64,000 nt of DNA from assembly GCF_005771435.1 (NCBI RefSeq), contig NZ_VANI01000016.1, forward strand, positions 62,001-126,000, written 5' to 3'. Position numbers and translations under genes: made by a program. The notes under the pieces are model-generated. The model searched no databases and was not told the DNA's origin. It saw only the letters and a program-made list of their open reading frames with translations. The DNA comes from Microbulbifer harenosus. Lineage in GTDB: Bacteria > Pseudomonadota > Gammaproteobacteria > Pseudomonadales > Cellvibrionaceae. This document shows positions 1 through 8,885 of this stretch, in pieces (the stretch's first letter is position 1; each line of letters opens with the position of its first letter).

Positions 1-268
1 TTGTCCGCCATGCCGGGTACCGATCAGCAGGCCTGAACGTTAGGCAATTGATCATAAGCTTCGCAGCCCATTAATGGGTATTTTTTCCTTTGCGAATTTG
101 CGCCGGCAAAGGCGGCGCGCATCGCCACCTATCCTCCCGTTTTATTTTCCCGATCAATTTCACATGGCTTTTTCCTTCCATGCGCTTTTACGCGCGCATG
201 AATATTTTCCGCATTGCTGCTAACAGACGGTCTTCAGGGCGCGATTCCATTCCCACACACGACAGCTT

Positions 269-284
269 AACTGGTTGACCAATT
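269..284. promoter_or_regulatory. Candidate GntR/FadR-family operator
   Basis: The bases AACTGGTTGACCAATT form an imperfect inverted repeat: AACTGGT and ACCAATT, two bases apart, with one mismatch. TGGT-N2-ACCA cores are typical of FadR-subfamily GntR regulators, including UxuR/ExuR, which respond to uronate-related molecules. That fits a locus with an alginate lyase. No GntR gene lies in this window, so the regulator is unknown. Confidence 0.35.
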
Positions 285-447
285 TTACCTCATAGCGTGC
301 TCAGTACCTGTGTGAATCGGCTTTTCGGGCGCTGATGAGTCCTCTGGAGTTCACACAAACTAAGTTTATGCGAATATTCGCGCCATTGTTTGAAAGTTTA
401 TTCTCTAACTAAAACAATAAGTTAATCGAAACAGATGCAACCCATCT

Positions 448-464
448 TACCAATTGGTATTACC
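448..464. promoter_or_regulatory. Second candidate GntR-type operator next to the -35
   Basis: TACCAATTGGTA at 448-459 is a perfect 12-base palindrome, followed by TTACC. It shares the TGGT/ACCA half-site with the element at 269-284 and lies a few bases upstream of a TTGACA -35-like hexamer at 472. The pairing and position suggest repression or activation of the receptor promoter by one regulator. This is inference from sequence symmetry only. Confidence 0.35.
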
Positions 465-560
465 CATGATGTTGACAGGTTTTCCAGGATTGGTTTAACT
501 CGTGCGACTGAACTTCATAAAAACATAAATCAGTTCTGAGAATGAGAGGAAACCAGCTCG

Positions 561-3464
561 ATGAAAAACGATAAAAACTTCTCCAAGCAAAACGTGATGA
601 GAGACCTCGGCCTGCTGATGCTTTCCGCATCCACCATGGCATTCGTATCCAGTGCGATGGCACAAGATACCGATGTGATGGAAGAGGTTGTCGCAACCGG
701 TATCCGTCACAGTATGGAAGCCGCCGCCGATGCAAAGCGTGACGACTCCCGCGTGGTCGATGCGGTAGTCGCCGAAGATATTGGCAAGCTTCCCGACAAC
801 AACATCGCGGAAGCACTGCAGCGCGTTACCGGGGTTTCCATCAACCGCGATTTCGGTGTGGGTTCTGAAGTGTCTATCCGCGGTCTGAAACAAAACCGTG
901 TAGAAGTGAATGGTCGCTCGCTACTCGGTGACAGCCGCAGCGGGATCGATTTTCAGGACTTCCCCGCAGACTTCCTGTCCAAAGTGGAAGTGGTCAAATC
1001 CCCCACACCGGAAATGATTGAGGGCGCCCTCGGCGGTACCATCAGCCTGGTTACTGCTCGCCCCCTCGACCTTGCCGAGCCGCGCGCTTCGATTTCCGTG
1101 CAGGGCGAGTATGCGGACAAGGCAGATCACTGGGCACCGATCATCAGCTCCTCTTTTGGCGACAGTTGGGATCTGGGCGACGCCGGTACCTTTGGCGCCA
1201 TGGCCTCTCTGTCCTATCAGGATCGCACCTTGCGGCGCGATGAATCGCTGGTGCAGCTGATGGTGGGCAAGGTCGACTTCAATGCCGACGGTGTTATCGA
1301 TGCCGCCGACAACGCCAAAAACACGCCGAGTGGAAATTATGTGTACGCGCGCGAGCATACCTACAACCCGCGCACCGAACAGCGTGAGCGCACCGCGTTC
1401 AATCTTTCCTTCCAATGGGCGCCCGCTTCAGAAAAAGGCCAGTTCTATCTGGACCTGAACGCCACCGAGCGCAGTGGCAGTCAGGAAACCTTCTCCCTGC
1501 TGCATGTGGGCGGCACTCCGGTCACCACCCCTGGCGTGACCTATGAAAGCCCGAATGGCGAGCTGCAGAATTTTACATATGAGTCCGTACAGCCCCTGCT
1601 GACCTCGGGCTCCAGCTTCCGCAACAACGAGGCCTACAGCCACGCGTTTGGTGGCGAGTGGGAATTCACGGATAGGCTCAAAATATCCGGTGAATTTGCC
1701 ACGGCAAATTCCGACAGCTACACCCCCTTCTCCGAGTTCCGTTTTCGCGGCACCGATCACGCGCTTGAAGGCGATGGCGATGCCGCCGAGAACAAGTGGA
1801 ATGTTCCAGTGAGCTTTGTGAACAACGACAACGGCGCCCCGATCGTAGACTTCGCCGACGGCTATGTCTTCACCGACCAGCAGAATCAGGCATTCCGCCG
1901 TTACGACGACACCCGCACCTACGTTGCCAATCAGGAAGACGCACTGCGTTTCGACCTGGAATACAGCGAGCCTTTCGGACTCAACTGGGTATCCGCCGTG
2001 AAAACCGGTGTACGCGTAACCAGCCGCGACTACGAGCAGGAGCAGTATCTGTTCCGTATCGACAATATTTTCAAAAGCTTGACAGACAGCGACGGCAATC
2101 CGGACATCATCTGGATGGAGGATATCGCCGCGCAATTCCCGAACGCGATTACCGAGTACGATTTCTCCGGCGATGCGTTCGAGCACAGCGGCCGCGCCGG
2201 CGCATACGATCTGGCGAAGCTCGCCGCATACAATACGCGGCTGCTGCAGGATCAACAGGCAACCTTCGCTATCGTGCAGCAGTTGCTGGCCGGCACCAAC
2301 ATGCAGATTGACGGGACGCTCGCCGACAACCTCGCCTTCAATGAAGCCGGCTATTCTGCCATCGAGGAAGACACGTCCGCGCTGTATCTGCAGGCCAACC
2401 TGGAATTCGGCGATGTGCGCGCGGTGGTGGGCGGCCGCTACGTGGCAACAGACATTGAGGCCGGCGCCTATCAGAGCGTGGATGGTGTCTACGAACAAGT
2501 CAGCGACGGCACCAGCTACAACGACTTCCTGCCCAGCCTGAATGTGACCTGGGATATTAGCGAAGATACCCTAATGCGTTTTGCCGCCGCCAAGGTCATG
2601 CGCCGCGCCGACTTCGAACAGTTGAGTCCGGCCTATGCATTCCGCGACGCCTATATCGCTGCCAGCCGCGGCAACCCTGAACTTGAGCCCTATCGCGCGA
2701 CTCAGTACGACATCGCCGCGGAACACTACTGGGGCAGCAACATGGTTTCCGCCACCCTGTTCTACAAAGACGTCGCCTCGTTTTTGAAACGCAGTTACCA
2801 GTGTGAAAACATGCCGAACATCGTTACTACGCTGACCAACAAATCCGACTTCGAAAAAATCTGCCGCTGGCAAGCGGACGGCATTCAGTACGCCACTGCG
2901 GACACGCCGGTTTCCGAGATGGGTATTCTGGTGGACCAGTTCACCAACGGAGAAAATGGCAAGGTCCAGGGCATCGAGCTGAGTTACCAGCAGGCCTTCG
3001 ATTTCCTGCCAGGCCGCTGGTCTGGTCTCGGGATCAGCGCCAACTACACCTACGCCGACAGTTCTACACCGGACGGTGTGCCGATGGAGGACATTTCCAA
3101 AAATACCTTCAACACCCAGCTGTACTATGAGTATGAAGGTCTTGGTATTCGCCTGGCGTATACCTTCCGCGACCGCTTCCTTGATGCTGAGGAAACCAAG
3201 CGTGTGCTGCCGCTGGGCGAGCTCGTTCTGGCTGGCTCTGATGCAACCCAGGAAAACGATCCCACTCTCGGTAACGACTACCGCGAAGATCTCGCGCAAC
3301 TGGACCTCTCGGCCAGCTATGACATTACCGATGACATCACCGTTATCGCCAACGTCACCAACCTGACCGGGGAACCCACTATTAACACCGGCACCAATGG
3401 CTCGGTCTTCCAGGTAATGGAAAACGACCGTCGCTTCGTGCTCGGGGTTCGCGCCAACTTCTAA
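561..3464 (+). CDS. TonB-dependent receptor, carbohydrate type
   Basis: A 967-residue outer-membrane active transporter. A signal peptide ends near residue 35 (...SSAMAQ), followed by a TonB-box-like EEVVATG segment, a plug domain (about 45-175, with LPDNNIAEALQRVTGVSI and the KSPTPEMIEGALGG stretch) and a large beta barrel ending in a C-terminal phenylalanine (VRANF). The plug resembles the TonB-Xanth-Caul subfamily (TIGR01782), which in marine gammaproteobacteria often imports oligosaccharides. It lies just upstream of a secreted alginate lyase in the same direction, so alginate oligomers are the inferred substrate; nothing in the sequence proves it. The start has an AGAGGA site upstream. 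Confidence 0.9.
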   Translation: MKNDKNFSKQNVMRDLGLLMLSASTMAFVSSAMAQDTDVMEEVVATGIRHSMEAAADAKRDDSRVVDAVVAEDIGKLPDNNIAEALQRVTGVSINRDFGVGSEVSIRGLKQNRVEVNGRSLLGDSRSGIDFQDFPADFLSKVEVVKSPTPEMIEGALGGTISLVTARPLDLAEPRASISVQGEYADKADHWAPIISSSFGDSWDLGDAGTFGAMASLSYQDRTLRRDESLVQLMVGKVDFNADGVIDAADNAKNTPSGNYVYAREHTYNPRTEQRERTAFNLSFQWAPASEKGQFYLDLNATERSGSQETFSLLHVGGTPVTTPGVTYESPNGELQNFTYESVQPLLTSGSSFRNNEAYSHAFGGEWEFTDRLKISGEFATANSDSYTPFSEFRFRGTDHALEGDGDAAENKWNVPVSFVNNDNGAPIVDFADGYVFTDQQNQAFRRYDDTRTYVANQEDALRFDLEYSEPFGLNWVSAVKTGVRVTSRDYEQEQYLFRIDNIFKSLTDSDGNPDIIWMEDIAAQFPNAITEYDFSGDAFEHSGRAGAYDLAKLAAYNTRLLQDQQATFAIVQQLLAGTNMQIDGTLADNLAFNEAGYSAIEEDTSALYLQANLEFGDVRAVVGGRYVATDIEAGAYQSVDGVYEQVSDGTSYNDFLPSLNVTWDISEDTLMRFAAAKVMRRADFEQLSPAYAFRDAYIAASRGNPELEPYRATQYDIAAEHYWGSNMVSATLFYKDVASFLKRSYQCENMPNIVTTLTNKSDFEKICRWQADGIQYATADTPVSEMGILVDQFTNGENGKVQGIELSYQQAFDFLPGRWSGLGISANYTYADSSTPDGVPMEDISKNTFNTQLYYEYEGLGIRLAYTFRDRFLDAEETKRVLPLGELVLAGSDATQENDPTLGNDYREDLAQLDLSASYDITDDITVIANVTNLTGEPTINTGTNGSVFQVMENDRRFVLGVRANF

Positions 3465-3471
3465 GGCCTGG

Positions 3472-3504
3472 GGCCGCCGCGGAACTTCTCAATTCGCGGT
3501 GGCC
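3472..3504. other. Stem-loop between receptor and lyase genes
   Basis: GGCCGCCGCG (3472-3481) pairs with CGCGGTGGCC (3495-3504) through ten positions, one of them G-U, around a 13-base loop. It starts eight bases after the receptor stop. There is no T-run, so it may act as a partial terminator or mRNA-stabilising hairpin rather than a classic intrinsic terminator. The rest of the 3465-3703 gap shows no gene. Confidence 0.4.
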
Positions 3505-3703
3505 AGTTCCCTGCACACATCTCTCTCCCCGAGTCTCACAGGGTGATACGCGGCAAGTCCGTATTTTCCCACACCCAGTTTGCAGTATGGAATGAGCCCC
3601 GTTTGGCTGTTTCAGCGGGTCCGCTCGATCCAGTAAATGTCTGCCGCACGCCGTAATCGCTGCAGAGAATATCAACGTCCAATAAATCAATAATGAGGAT
3701 TCC

Positions 3704-5539
3704 ATGAAAGTTTCCAAACAAAAAATGGCGATGACAGCCAGCGGCGCCGCGCTGTTTTCCGTGATAGCACTGAGTGCCGCGGCATCCATTGAAAATCCCG
3801 GTTTCGAAAGCGACTGGGAAAGCTGGAGCGATACTGACCCCTCCGCAATCTCCGGTGTCGCCTACGCCGGCAGCAAGTCCGCCAAGCTTTCCGGCAGCGG
3901 CGCGAAGATGGAACAGCAGGTCTCTGTTTCCAGCAATACCAATTACCGCCTCAGCGCCTATGTGGACGGCGCGGGCACCCTGGGTGCGGTGGTAAGTGGC
4001 AGCACACACCAAGTAAACACCAGCAGTGGCGCGTGGAAAAAACTGGAAATGGAATTCAATTCCGGCAGTGCTCAGGCGATAACGGTGTTTGGCGCCTACA
4101 ACGGCGCCGAAGGACGCTTCGATAGCTTTGCGCTGGAAAATCTTGGCGGTGGTTCCTCCTCCGGTGGCTCGTCCAGCAGCTCATCCAGTGGTGGCGGTGT
4201 CTGCACCGGAAACAACAATCTCGCCATTGTTTCCGCCAGCGATGAAGGCAGTAACGATGGACACGGTCCGGCCAATGTCATCGACGGCAGCCTGGCGGAC
4301 GAGTCCCGCTGGTCTTCTCAGGGCGTTAAATGGATCACTCTGGATATCGGCGTACTGAACACGGTAAAAGCCGTGGACATCGCCTGGTACAAGGGCGACC
4401 AACGCAGCAGTTATTTCAGTATCGAAACCTCGGCAGACAACAGCAACTGGGCAACGGTGCTGGCATCGGGCCAATCCAGCGGGAACAGCGCAGATTTCGA
4501 GAGCTACGATCTGATCGATTCCACGGCACGTTATCTGCGCCTGACCGGCAGTGGTAACAGCGCAAACAATTGGAACAGTATTCTGGAGATGGATGTGATC
4601 GGATGCGGCGATTCCGGTTCTGGCTCCAGCTCCGGCGGCAGCTCCAGCTCGAGCTCAAGCAGCAGCTCCGGTGGTTCCAGTTCTGGTGGTACCTTGGACC
4701 CCTCCCTGCCACCTTCCAGCAATTTTGACCTCGGCGATTGGTACGTCAGCGTGCCAACTGACAGCAATGGTGATGGCAAGGCCGACTCCATTTATGAAAG
4801 CGAGTTGAACAGTGGCTACCAGAACAGCAGTTATTTCTATACCGCGTCCGACGGCGGCATGGTGTTCCGCTGCCCCATCAACGGATACAAGACCTCGACC
4901 AACACCTCTTATACACGTACGGAATTGCGCGAAATGTTACGCCGTGGCGATACCAGTATCAGTACTCAGGGCGTGAATAAAAATAACTGGGTCTTTGGCA
5001 GCGCGCCTTCCTCCGCACGCACGGCCGCCGGCGGTGTCGATGGTGTATTGCGCGCAACACTTGCAGTGAACCATGTCACTACCACCGGCGACAGCAGCCA
5101 GGTGGGACGCGTGATCGTCGGCCAGATTCACGCCAACAACGACGAGCCCCTGCGGCTCTACTACCGCAAGCTACCGGGCAACAGCAAAGGTTCCATCTAC
5201 ATTGCGCACGAACCCAAGGGTGGCAGCGATACCTGGTACGACATGATCGGCAGCCGTTCCAGCAGTGCCGCCAATCCGTCCGACGGAATCGCCCTGAATG
5301 AAACATTCAGCTACGAGATCAAGGTGGTAGGCAACACCCTGACTGTCACCATTTCACGGCAGGGCAAGGCCGACGTTACCCAGGTGGTGAACATGAGCAG
5401 CAGCGGCTACGACACCAGTGACCAGTATCACTACTTCAAGGCCGGCGTGTACAATCAGAACAACACCGGCAGTGGCAGTGATTATGTCCAGGCGACCTTC
5501 TACGAACTGGAGAACAGCCATACCGGCTATGCCGACTGA
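3704..5539 (+). CDS. Secreted alginate lyase, PL7 family, with two N-terminal binding modules
   Basis: A 611-residue exported enzyme that should cleave alginate by beta-elimination. Order: signal peptide (1 to about 27); a jelly-roll-like module (about 29-147, CBM4/9-like by eye); a polyserine/glycine linker (148-165); an F5/8 type C (CBM32-like) module (about 170-301); a second polyserine linker (304-329); and the PL7 catalytic domain (about 336-611). The three PL7 motifs are intact: RTELREM (405-411), QIH (474-476) and YFKAGVYNQ (577-585). The polyserine linkers are characteristic of Cellvibrio/Saccharophagus/Microbulbifer enzymes. TGAGGA precedes the ATG. The preceding TonB-dependent receptor is the likely uptake partner. 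Confidence 0.93.
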   Translation: MKVSKQKMAMTASGAALFSVIALSAAASIENPGFESDWESWSDTDPSAISGVAYAGSKSAKLSGSGAKMEQQVSVSSNTNYRLSAYVDGAGTLGAVVSGSTHQVNTSSGAWKKLEMEFNSGSAQAITVFGAYNGAEGRFDSFALENLGGGSSSGGSSSSSSSGGGVCTGNNNLAIVSASDEGSNDGHGPANVIDGSLADESRWSSQGVKWITLDIGVLNTVKAVDIAWYKGDQRSSYFSIETSADNSNWATVLASGQSSGNSADFESYDLIDSTARYLRLTGSGNSANNWNSILEMDVIGCGDSGSGSSSGGSSSSSSSSSSGGSSSGGTLDPSLPPSSNFDLGDWYVSVPTDSNGDGKADSIYESELNSGYQNSSYFYTASDGGMVFRCPINGYKTSTNTSYTRTELREMLRRGDTSISTQGVNKNNWVFGSAPSSARTAAGGVDGVLRATLAVNHVTTTGDSSQVGRVIVGQIHANNDEPLRLYYRKLPGNSKGSIYIAHEPKGGSDTWYDMIGSRSSSAANPSDGIALNETFSYEIKVVGNTLTVTISRQGKADVTQVVNMSSSGYDTSDQYHYFKAGVYNQNNTGSGSDYVQATFYELENSHTGYAD

Positions 5540-5718
5540 CTCTCTCACCAGTTGCGTGAAATGGGCGGCCCTTACCCCCAACCTTGAAGTAGGCGCCGAA
5601 GGGGTCGCCCAATATTAGGGAGCCCCTGAGCAAGCCCTGAAATTTTAATGGAAGTTAGATTTTCTTCGAAATTTTCCAATTCCAGGCTGATAGCGGCTCA
5701 CTTTTAGTACCTATCTTG

Positions 5719-5750
5719 GCTCGAAATCCGCCTTTAGTCGGATTTCGAGC
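5719..5750. terminator. Perfect 12-bp hairpin between lyase and MerR genes
   Basis: GCTCGAAATCCG (5719-5730) and CGGATTTCGAGC (5739-5750) pair perfectly around an 8-base loop, about 180 bases after the alginate lyase stop and 88 bases before the MerR gene. It has no T-tract on either strand, so it could be a Rho-assisted terminator or an operator. The rest of 5540-5838 shows no gene. Confidence 0.4.
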
Positions 5751-5838
5751 GCACCTCCCCTACGCGAGAAGGTAATCTTTGCTCTTTAACGCTGGCATTT
5801 TTAACAACGTATGCTGCGAGCGACAGCGGAGGCAGGCG

Positions 5839-6207
5839 ATGACTATCAAGGAATTTTCCAGCCGTACCGGCATCAGCGCACATACGCTGCGCTACTACGA
5901 AAAGATCGGCTTGTTACGCCATATCCGGCGACTACCCAACGGGCACCGCGACTTTTCCGAAAAAGATATCCAATGGATCGCGTTTGTGCAGCGCCTGAAG
6001 GACACCGACATGCCGCTCGAGCAGATTCGCCGCTACGCCGATCTCCGGGAAGCGGGGGACACCACCCTCGCGGAGCGCCAGCAGCTGCTCGAGAACCACG
6101 CCCGCGGGCTGCGCGAGTCCCTCGCCCAACAGCAGCGACACCTGGACAAGCTCAACGAAAAAATCGCCCTCTATCGGAGCGCCGTAAAACGCGGCCGACT
6201 CTCTTGA
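5839..6207 (+). CDS. MerR family transcriptional regulator
   Basis: A 122-residue regulator. The winged-helix DNA-binding domain is at the N-terminus (TIKEFSSRTGISAHTLRYYE, then the YEKIGLL and RDFSEKDI elements), followed by a coiled-coil dimerisation helix (about 75-115). It has no cysteines, so it is not a metal sensor of the classic MerR type and fits the aldehyde/electrophile-responsive branch better. An open frame extends 20 codons upstream, but ATG 5839 is chosen because GGAGG sits six bases before it and the MerR fold starts there. A MerR-type promoter lies directly downstream, in front of the next gene. Confidence 0.87.
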   Translation: MTIKEFSSRTGISAHTLRYYEKIGLLRHIRRLPNGHRDFSEKDIQWIAFVQRLKDTDMPLEQIRRYADLREAGDTTLAERQQLLENHARGLRESLAQQQRHLDKLNEKIALYRSAVKRGRLS

Positions 6208-6214
6208 AATGCCC

Positions 6215-6245
6215 TTGACTTAGAGTCCACTCCAAGCCGTAGCCT
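6215..6245 (+). promoter_or_regulatory. MerR-type promoter with 19-bp spacer and operator
   Basis: The -35 TTGACT (6215-6220) and -10 TAGCCT (6240-6245) are separated by 19 bases, the over-long spacing typical of MerR-activated promoters. Between them lies the inverted repeat CTTAGAGT-CC-ACTCCAAG (6219-6236, one mismatch). It lies just after the merR-like stop and 33 bases before the next start, so the MerR protein very probably controls the downstream gene. Confidence 0.75.
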
Positions 6246-6277
6246 GCTCCCGAATCCACCGCCAGTGGGAGGGAATA

Positions 6278-6826
<549 letters not shown>

Positions 6827-6849
6827 CGCCCCTGTAAAACTCGCGACGG

Positions 6850-7725
6850 TCACGCGGCCGGGGTCGCCGTGCCGGACAGACTCTCGGTCAGAAAGTCGGC
6901 CAGCGGCCGCACCAGCTCCGCCTGCGCGGTGTCCTCGCCGATCAGCACTATCTCGGTCATCGGCAACGCCGGCCAGTGCTCCGGCACCTGCAGTTCCTTC
7001 AGCCCCTCGCGCACGAAGGCGCGCCCCAACACCGTAACGCCCAGGCCGCCGGCCACCGCGGCCTGGATGCCCATCAGGCTGCTGGCAGTACAGGCCGGGT
7101 ACCAGTCGCGGCGCAGCGAGTCCAGGGCCCCGGTCATCACTTCGCGATAGGTGCAGGGCGGTGGCAGCAACACCAACGGCAGCGGTTCGCTGAAGTCTGC
7201 CTTGTACTCCGCAGCCGCCATCCAAACTAGCGGTTCACGCCAGATAATGCGGCCGCGCCTGGCCTCGCCATCCCGCTTGGCGATCACCGCGTCCAGCTCC
7301 CCGGCCTCGTAGGCCGTCAGGAGTTCGCAGCTCATGCCGGTCTTCAGTTCCAGATGCACGGCGGGATAGAGACGGCGGAAACGCGCCAACACACCCGGCA
7401 GCTGTTGCGGAATAAAATCCTCGGCCACCCCGAGGCGCAGGCTGCCCACCGCTGCCGGCTCCAGCAACTCGCGCACCGCGGCATCGTTCAGTTCCAGCAA
7501 CCGCCGCGCCGCCACCAGCAGCCGTTCACCGTCGCCGGTCAGGTTCAGGGAGCGGCTGCTGCGCTCGAACAGGCGCAGACCGACGGCCTCCTCCAGGCGC
7601 AGTATTTTCTGGCTTACCGCGGACTGGGAGCGCCCCACCACCTCGGCGGCGGCGGTAAAGCCGCCGCTCTCGGCCACGGCGACAAAGGCCCGCAGCAGGT
7701 CTATCTCCAGGTCCGGATAGCGCAT
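6850..7725 (-). CDS. LysR family transcriptional regulator
   Basis: A 291-residue regulator with an N-terminal winged helix-turn-helix (LLRAFVAVAESGGFTAAAEV, then RSQSAVSQKILRLEE, about 9-50) and a C-terminal periplasmic-binding-protein-like effector domain (about 92-285). It is transcribed divergently from the alcohol dehydrogenase gene, 120 bases apart, the usual arrangement of a LysR regulator with its target. An AATTG-N3-CAATT inverted repeat in the gap is a plausible operator. Its effector cannot be read from the sequence. Confidence 0.88.
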   Translation of the reverse strand: MRYPDLEIDLLRAFVAVAESGGFTAAAEVVGRSQSAVSQKILRLEEAVGLRLFERSSRSLNLTGDGERLLVAARRLLELNDAAVRELLEPAAVGSLRLGVAEDFIPQQLPGVLARFRRLYPAVHLELKTGMSCELLTAYEAGELDAVIAKRDGEARRGRIIWREPLVWMAAAEYKADFSEPLPLVLLPPPCTYREVMTGALDSLRRDWYPACTASSLMGIQAAVAGGLGVTVLGRAFVREGLKELQVPEHWPALPMTEIVLIGEDTAQAELVRPLADFLTESLSGTATPAA

Positions 7726-7750
7726 GGTCGCCCCATCTAGTTACAAACCG

Positions 7751-7763
7751 AATTGATCCAATT
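7751..7763. promoter_or_regulatory. Candidate LysR operator in the divergent gap
   Basis: AATTG-ATC-CAATT is a perfect inverted repeat with a 3-base centre, in the 120-base gap between the lysR-like gene and the divergent alcohol dehydrogenase gene. LysR regulators usually bind short interrupted palindromes in such gaps. It does not strictly match T-N11-A beyond chance, so confidence is low. Confidence 0.35.
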
Positions 7764-7845
7764 AAAACTATTCGTTTCTCTTCTTTTCGGCAAGCCCCTA
7801 AGCTTCTCGTAACCAAATCGTTGCCACAGCAAGAGGAGCAATCCA

Positions 7846-8859
7846 ATGAAAGCCATCGGCTACTACAAACCCCTTCCGGTCGACGACGAGGAGTCCCTTC
7901 TGGACCTGGAACTGCCCCTGCCCTCCCCGGGGCCGCGGGACATCCTGGTCAAGGTGGAGGCGGTGTCCGTCAACCCGGTGGACGCCAAGGTGCGCGCCGG
8001 CGCCACACCGCCGGAGAGCAGCCCGCGCATTCTCGGCTTCGACGCCGCCGGCACCGTCGAGGCCGTGGGCGCGGAAGTGACGCTGTTCAAAAAGGGCGAC
8101 CAGGTCTTCTACGCCGGCGCCATCGACAGGCCCGGCAGCAACAGCGAATACCAGTTGGTGGACGAGCGCATCGCCGCGCGCAAACCGGATTCCCTGTCCT
8201 TCGCCGAGGCCGCCGCGCTGCCGCTGACCGCCATCACCGCCTGGGAGCTGCTGTTCGATCGCCTGCGCGTCCCCTACGGGGTAAAGACTCAGGATGACGC
8301 CCTGCTGATTATCAACGGCGCCGGCGGCGTCGGCTCGATACTGACCCAGATAGCGGCGCGCCTGACCGGCCTGACGGTAATCGCCACCGCCTCGCGCCCG
8401 GAAACCGTCGCCTGGTGCAAATCCATGGGCGCCCACCAGGTGGTCAACCATCACGAACCATTAAACGTGGAACTAAAACGGATCGGCATTCCTCAGGTGC
8501 GCTATGTGGCCTCCCTCTCCGGCACCGAGCAGCATTTGCCGGCCATCGTCGAACTGCTCGCGCCCCAGGGTGCGATGGCGGTGATCGACGACCCGGCTAC
8601 GCTGGATATCAAACCCTTCAAGAGCAAGAGCCTGTCAGTGCACTGGGAATTTATGTTTGCCCGCCCCCTTTACCAGACGCCGGATATGACCGAGCAGCAC
8701 CACCTGCTGAGCGAGGTGGCCTCACTGGTGGACGCCGGTATGCTGAAGACCACACTGAAGGAAGCGTTCGGCACCATCAATGCCGCCAACCTGCGCCGTG
8801 CCCACGCGGCCCAGGAGAGCGGGCGCAGTATCGGCAAGTCGGTGCTGGCCGGTTTCTGA
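7846..8859 (+). CDS. Zinc-type alcohol dehydrogenase family protein (quinone oxidoreductase-like)
   Basis: A 337-residue medium-chain dehydrogenase/reductase. The N-terminal GroES-like domain (about 1-140, with VKVEAVSVNPVDAKVRAG and ILGFDAAGTVEAVG) precedes a Rossmann domain with the NAD(P)-binding INGAGGVGSILTQIA motif (about 158-172). It resembles the adh_fam_1 group (TIGR02817), which lacks the full catalytic zinc site and probably reduces quinones or enones with NADPH. AGAGGAG lies before the ATG. It is divergent from the LysR regulator and 26 bases upstream of the royal-jelly-like gene, so the two probably form an operon. Confidence 0.88.
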   Translation: MKAIGYYKPLPVDDEESLLDLELPLPSPGPRDILVKVEAVSVNPVDAKVRAGATPPESSPRILGFDAAGTVEAVGAEVTLFKKGDQVFYAGAIDRPGSNSEYQLVDERIAARKPDSLSFAEAAALPLTAITAWELLFDRLRVPYGVKTQDDALLIINGAGGVGSILTQIAARLTGLTVIATASRPETVAWCKSMGAHQVVNHHEPLNVELKRIGIPQVRYVASLSGTEQHLPAIVELLAPQGAMAVIDDPATLDIKPFKSKSLSVHWEFMFARPLYQTPDMTEQHHLLSEVASLVDAGMLKTTLKEAFGTINAANLRRAHAAQESGRSIGKSVLAGF

Positions 8860-8885
8860 ATTTACCTTTCGCAGGATTTACACTG

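Larger units (their letters stand above)
1..560. other. Non-coding upstream region of the TonB-dependent receptor
   Basis: No convincing gene is seen in these 560 bases. The only open frame of note (90-278, plus) has no ribosome binding site and no recognisable protein. The region holds two candidate GntR/FadR-type operator sites (listed separately) and a possible promoter: TTGACA at 472-477 followed 17 bases later by a weak -10 (TTAACT, 495-500). The receptor has an AGAGGA ribosome binding site at about 544-549. Confidence 0.5.

Noticed and set aside
90..278. 62-codon open frame at the window start
   Set aside because: No ribosome site or family signal; it overlaps the candidate operator region.
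1428..2498. 356-codon minus-strand open frame inside the receptor gene
   Set aside because: Antisense to the TonB-dependent receptor, with no independent support.
4144..4690. Serine-codon runs in the alginate lyase as a possible CRISPR-like or tandem repeat array
   Set aside because: The repetition is irregular and in frame, encoding polyserine linkers. No CRISPR array was seen anywhere in the window.
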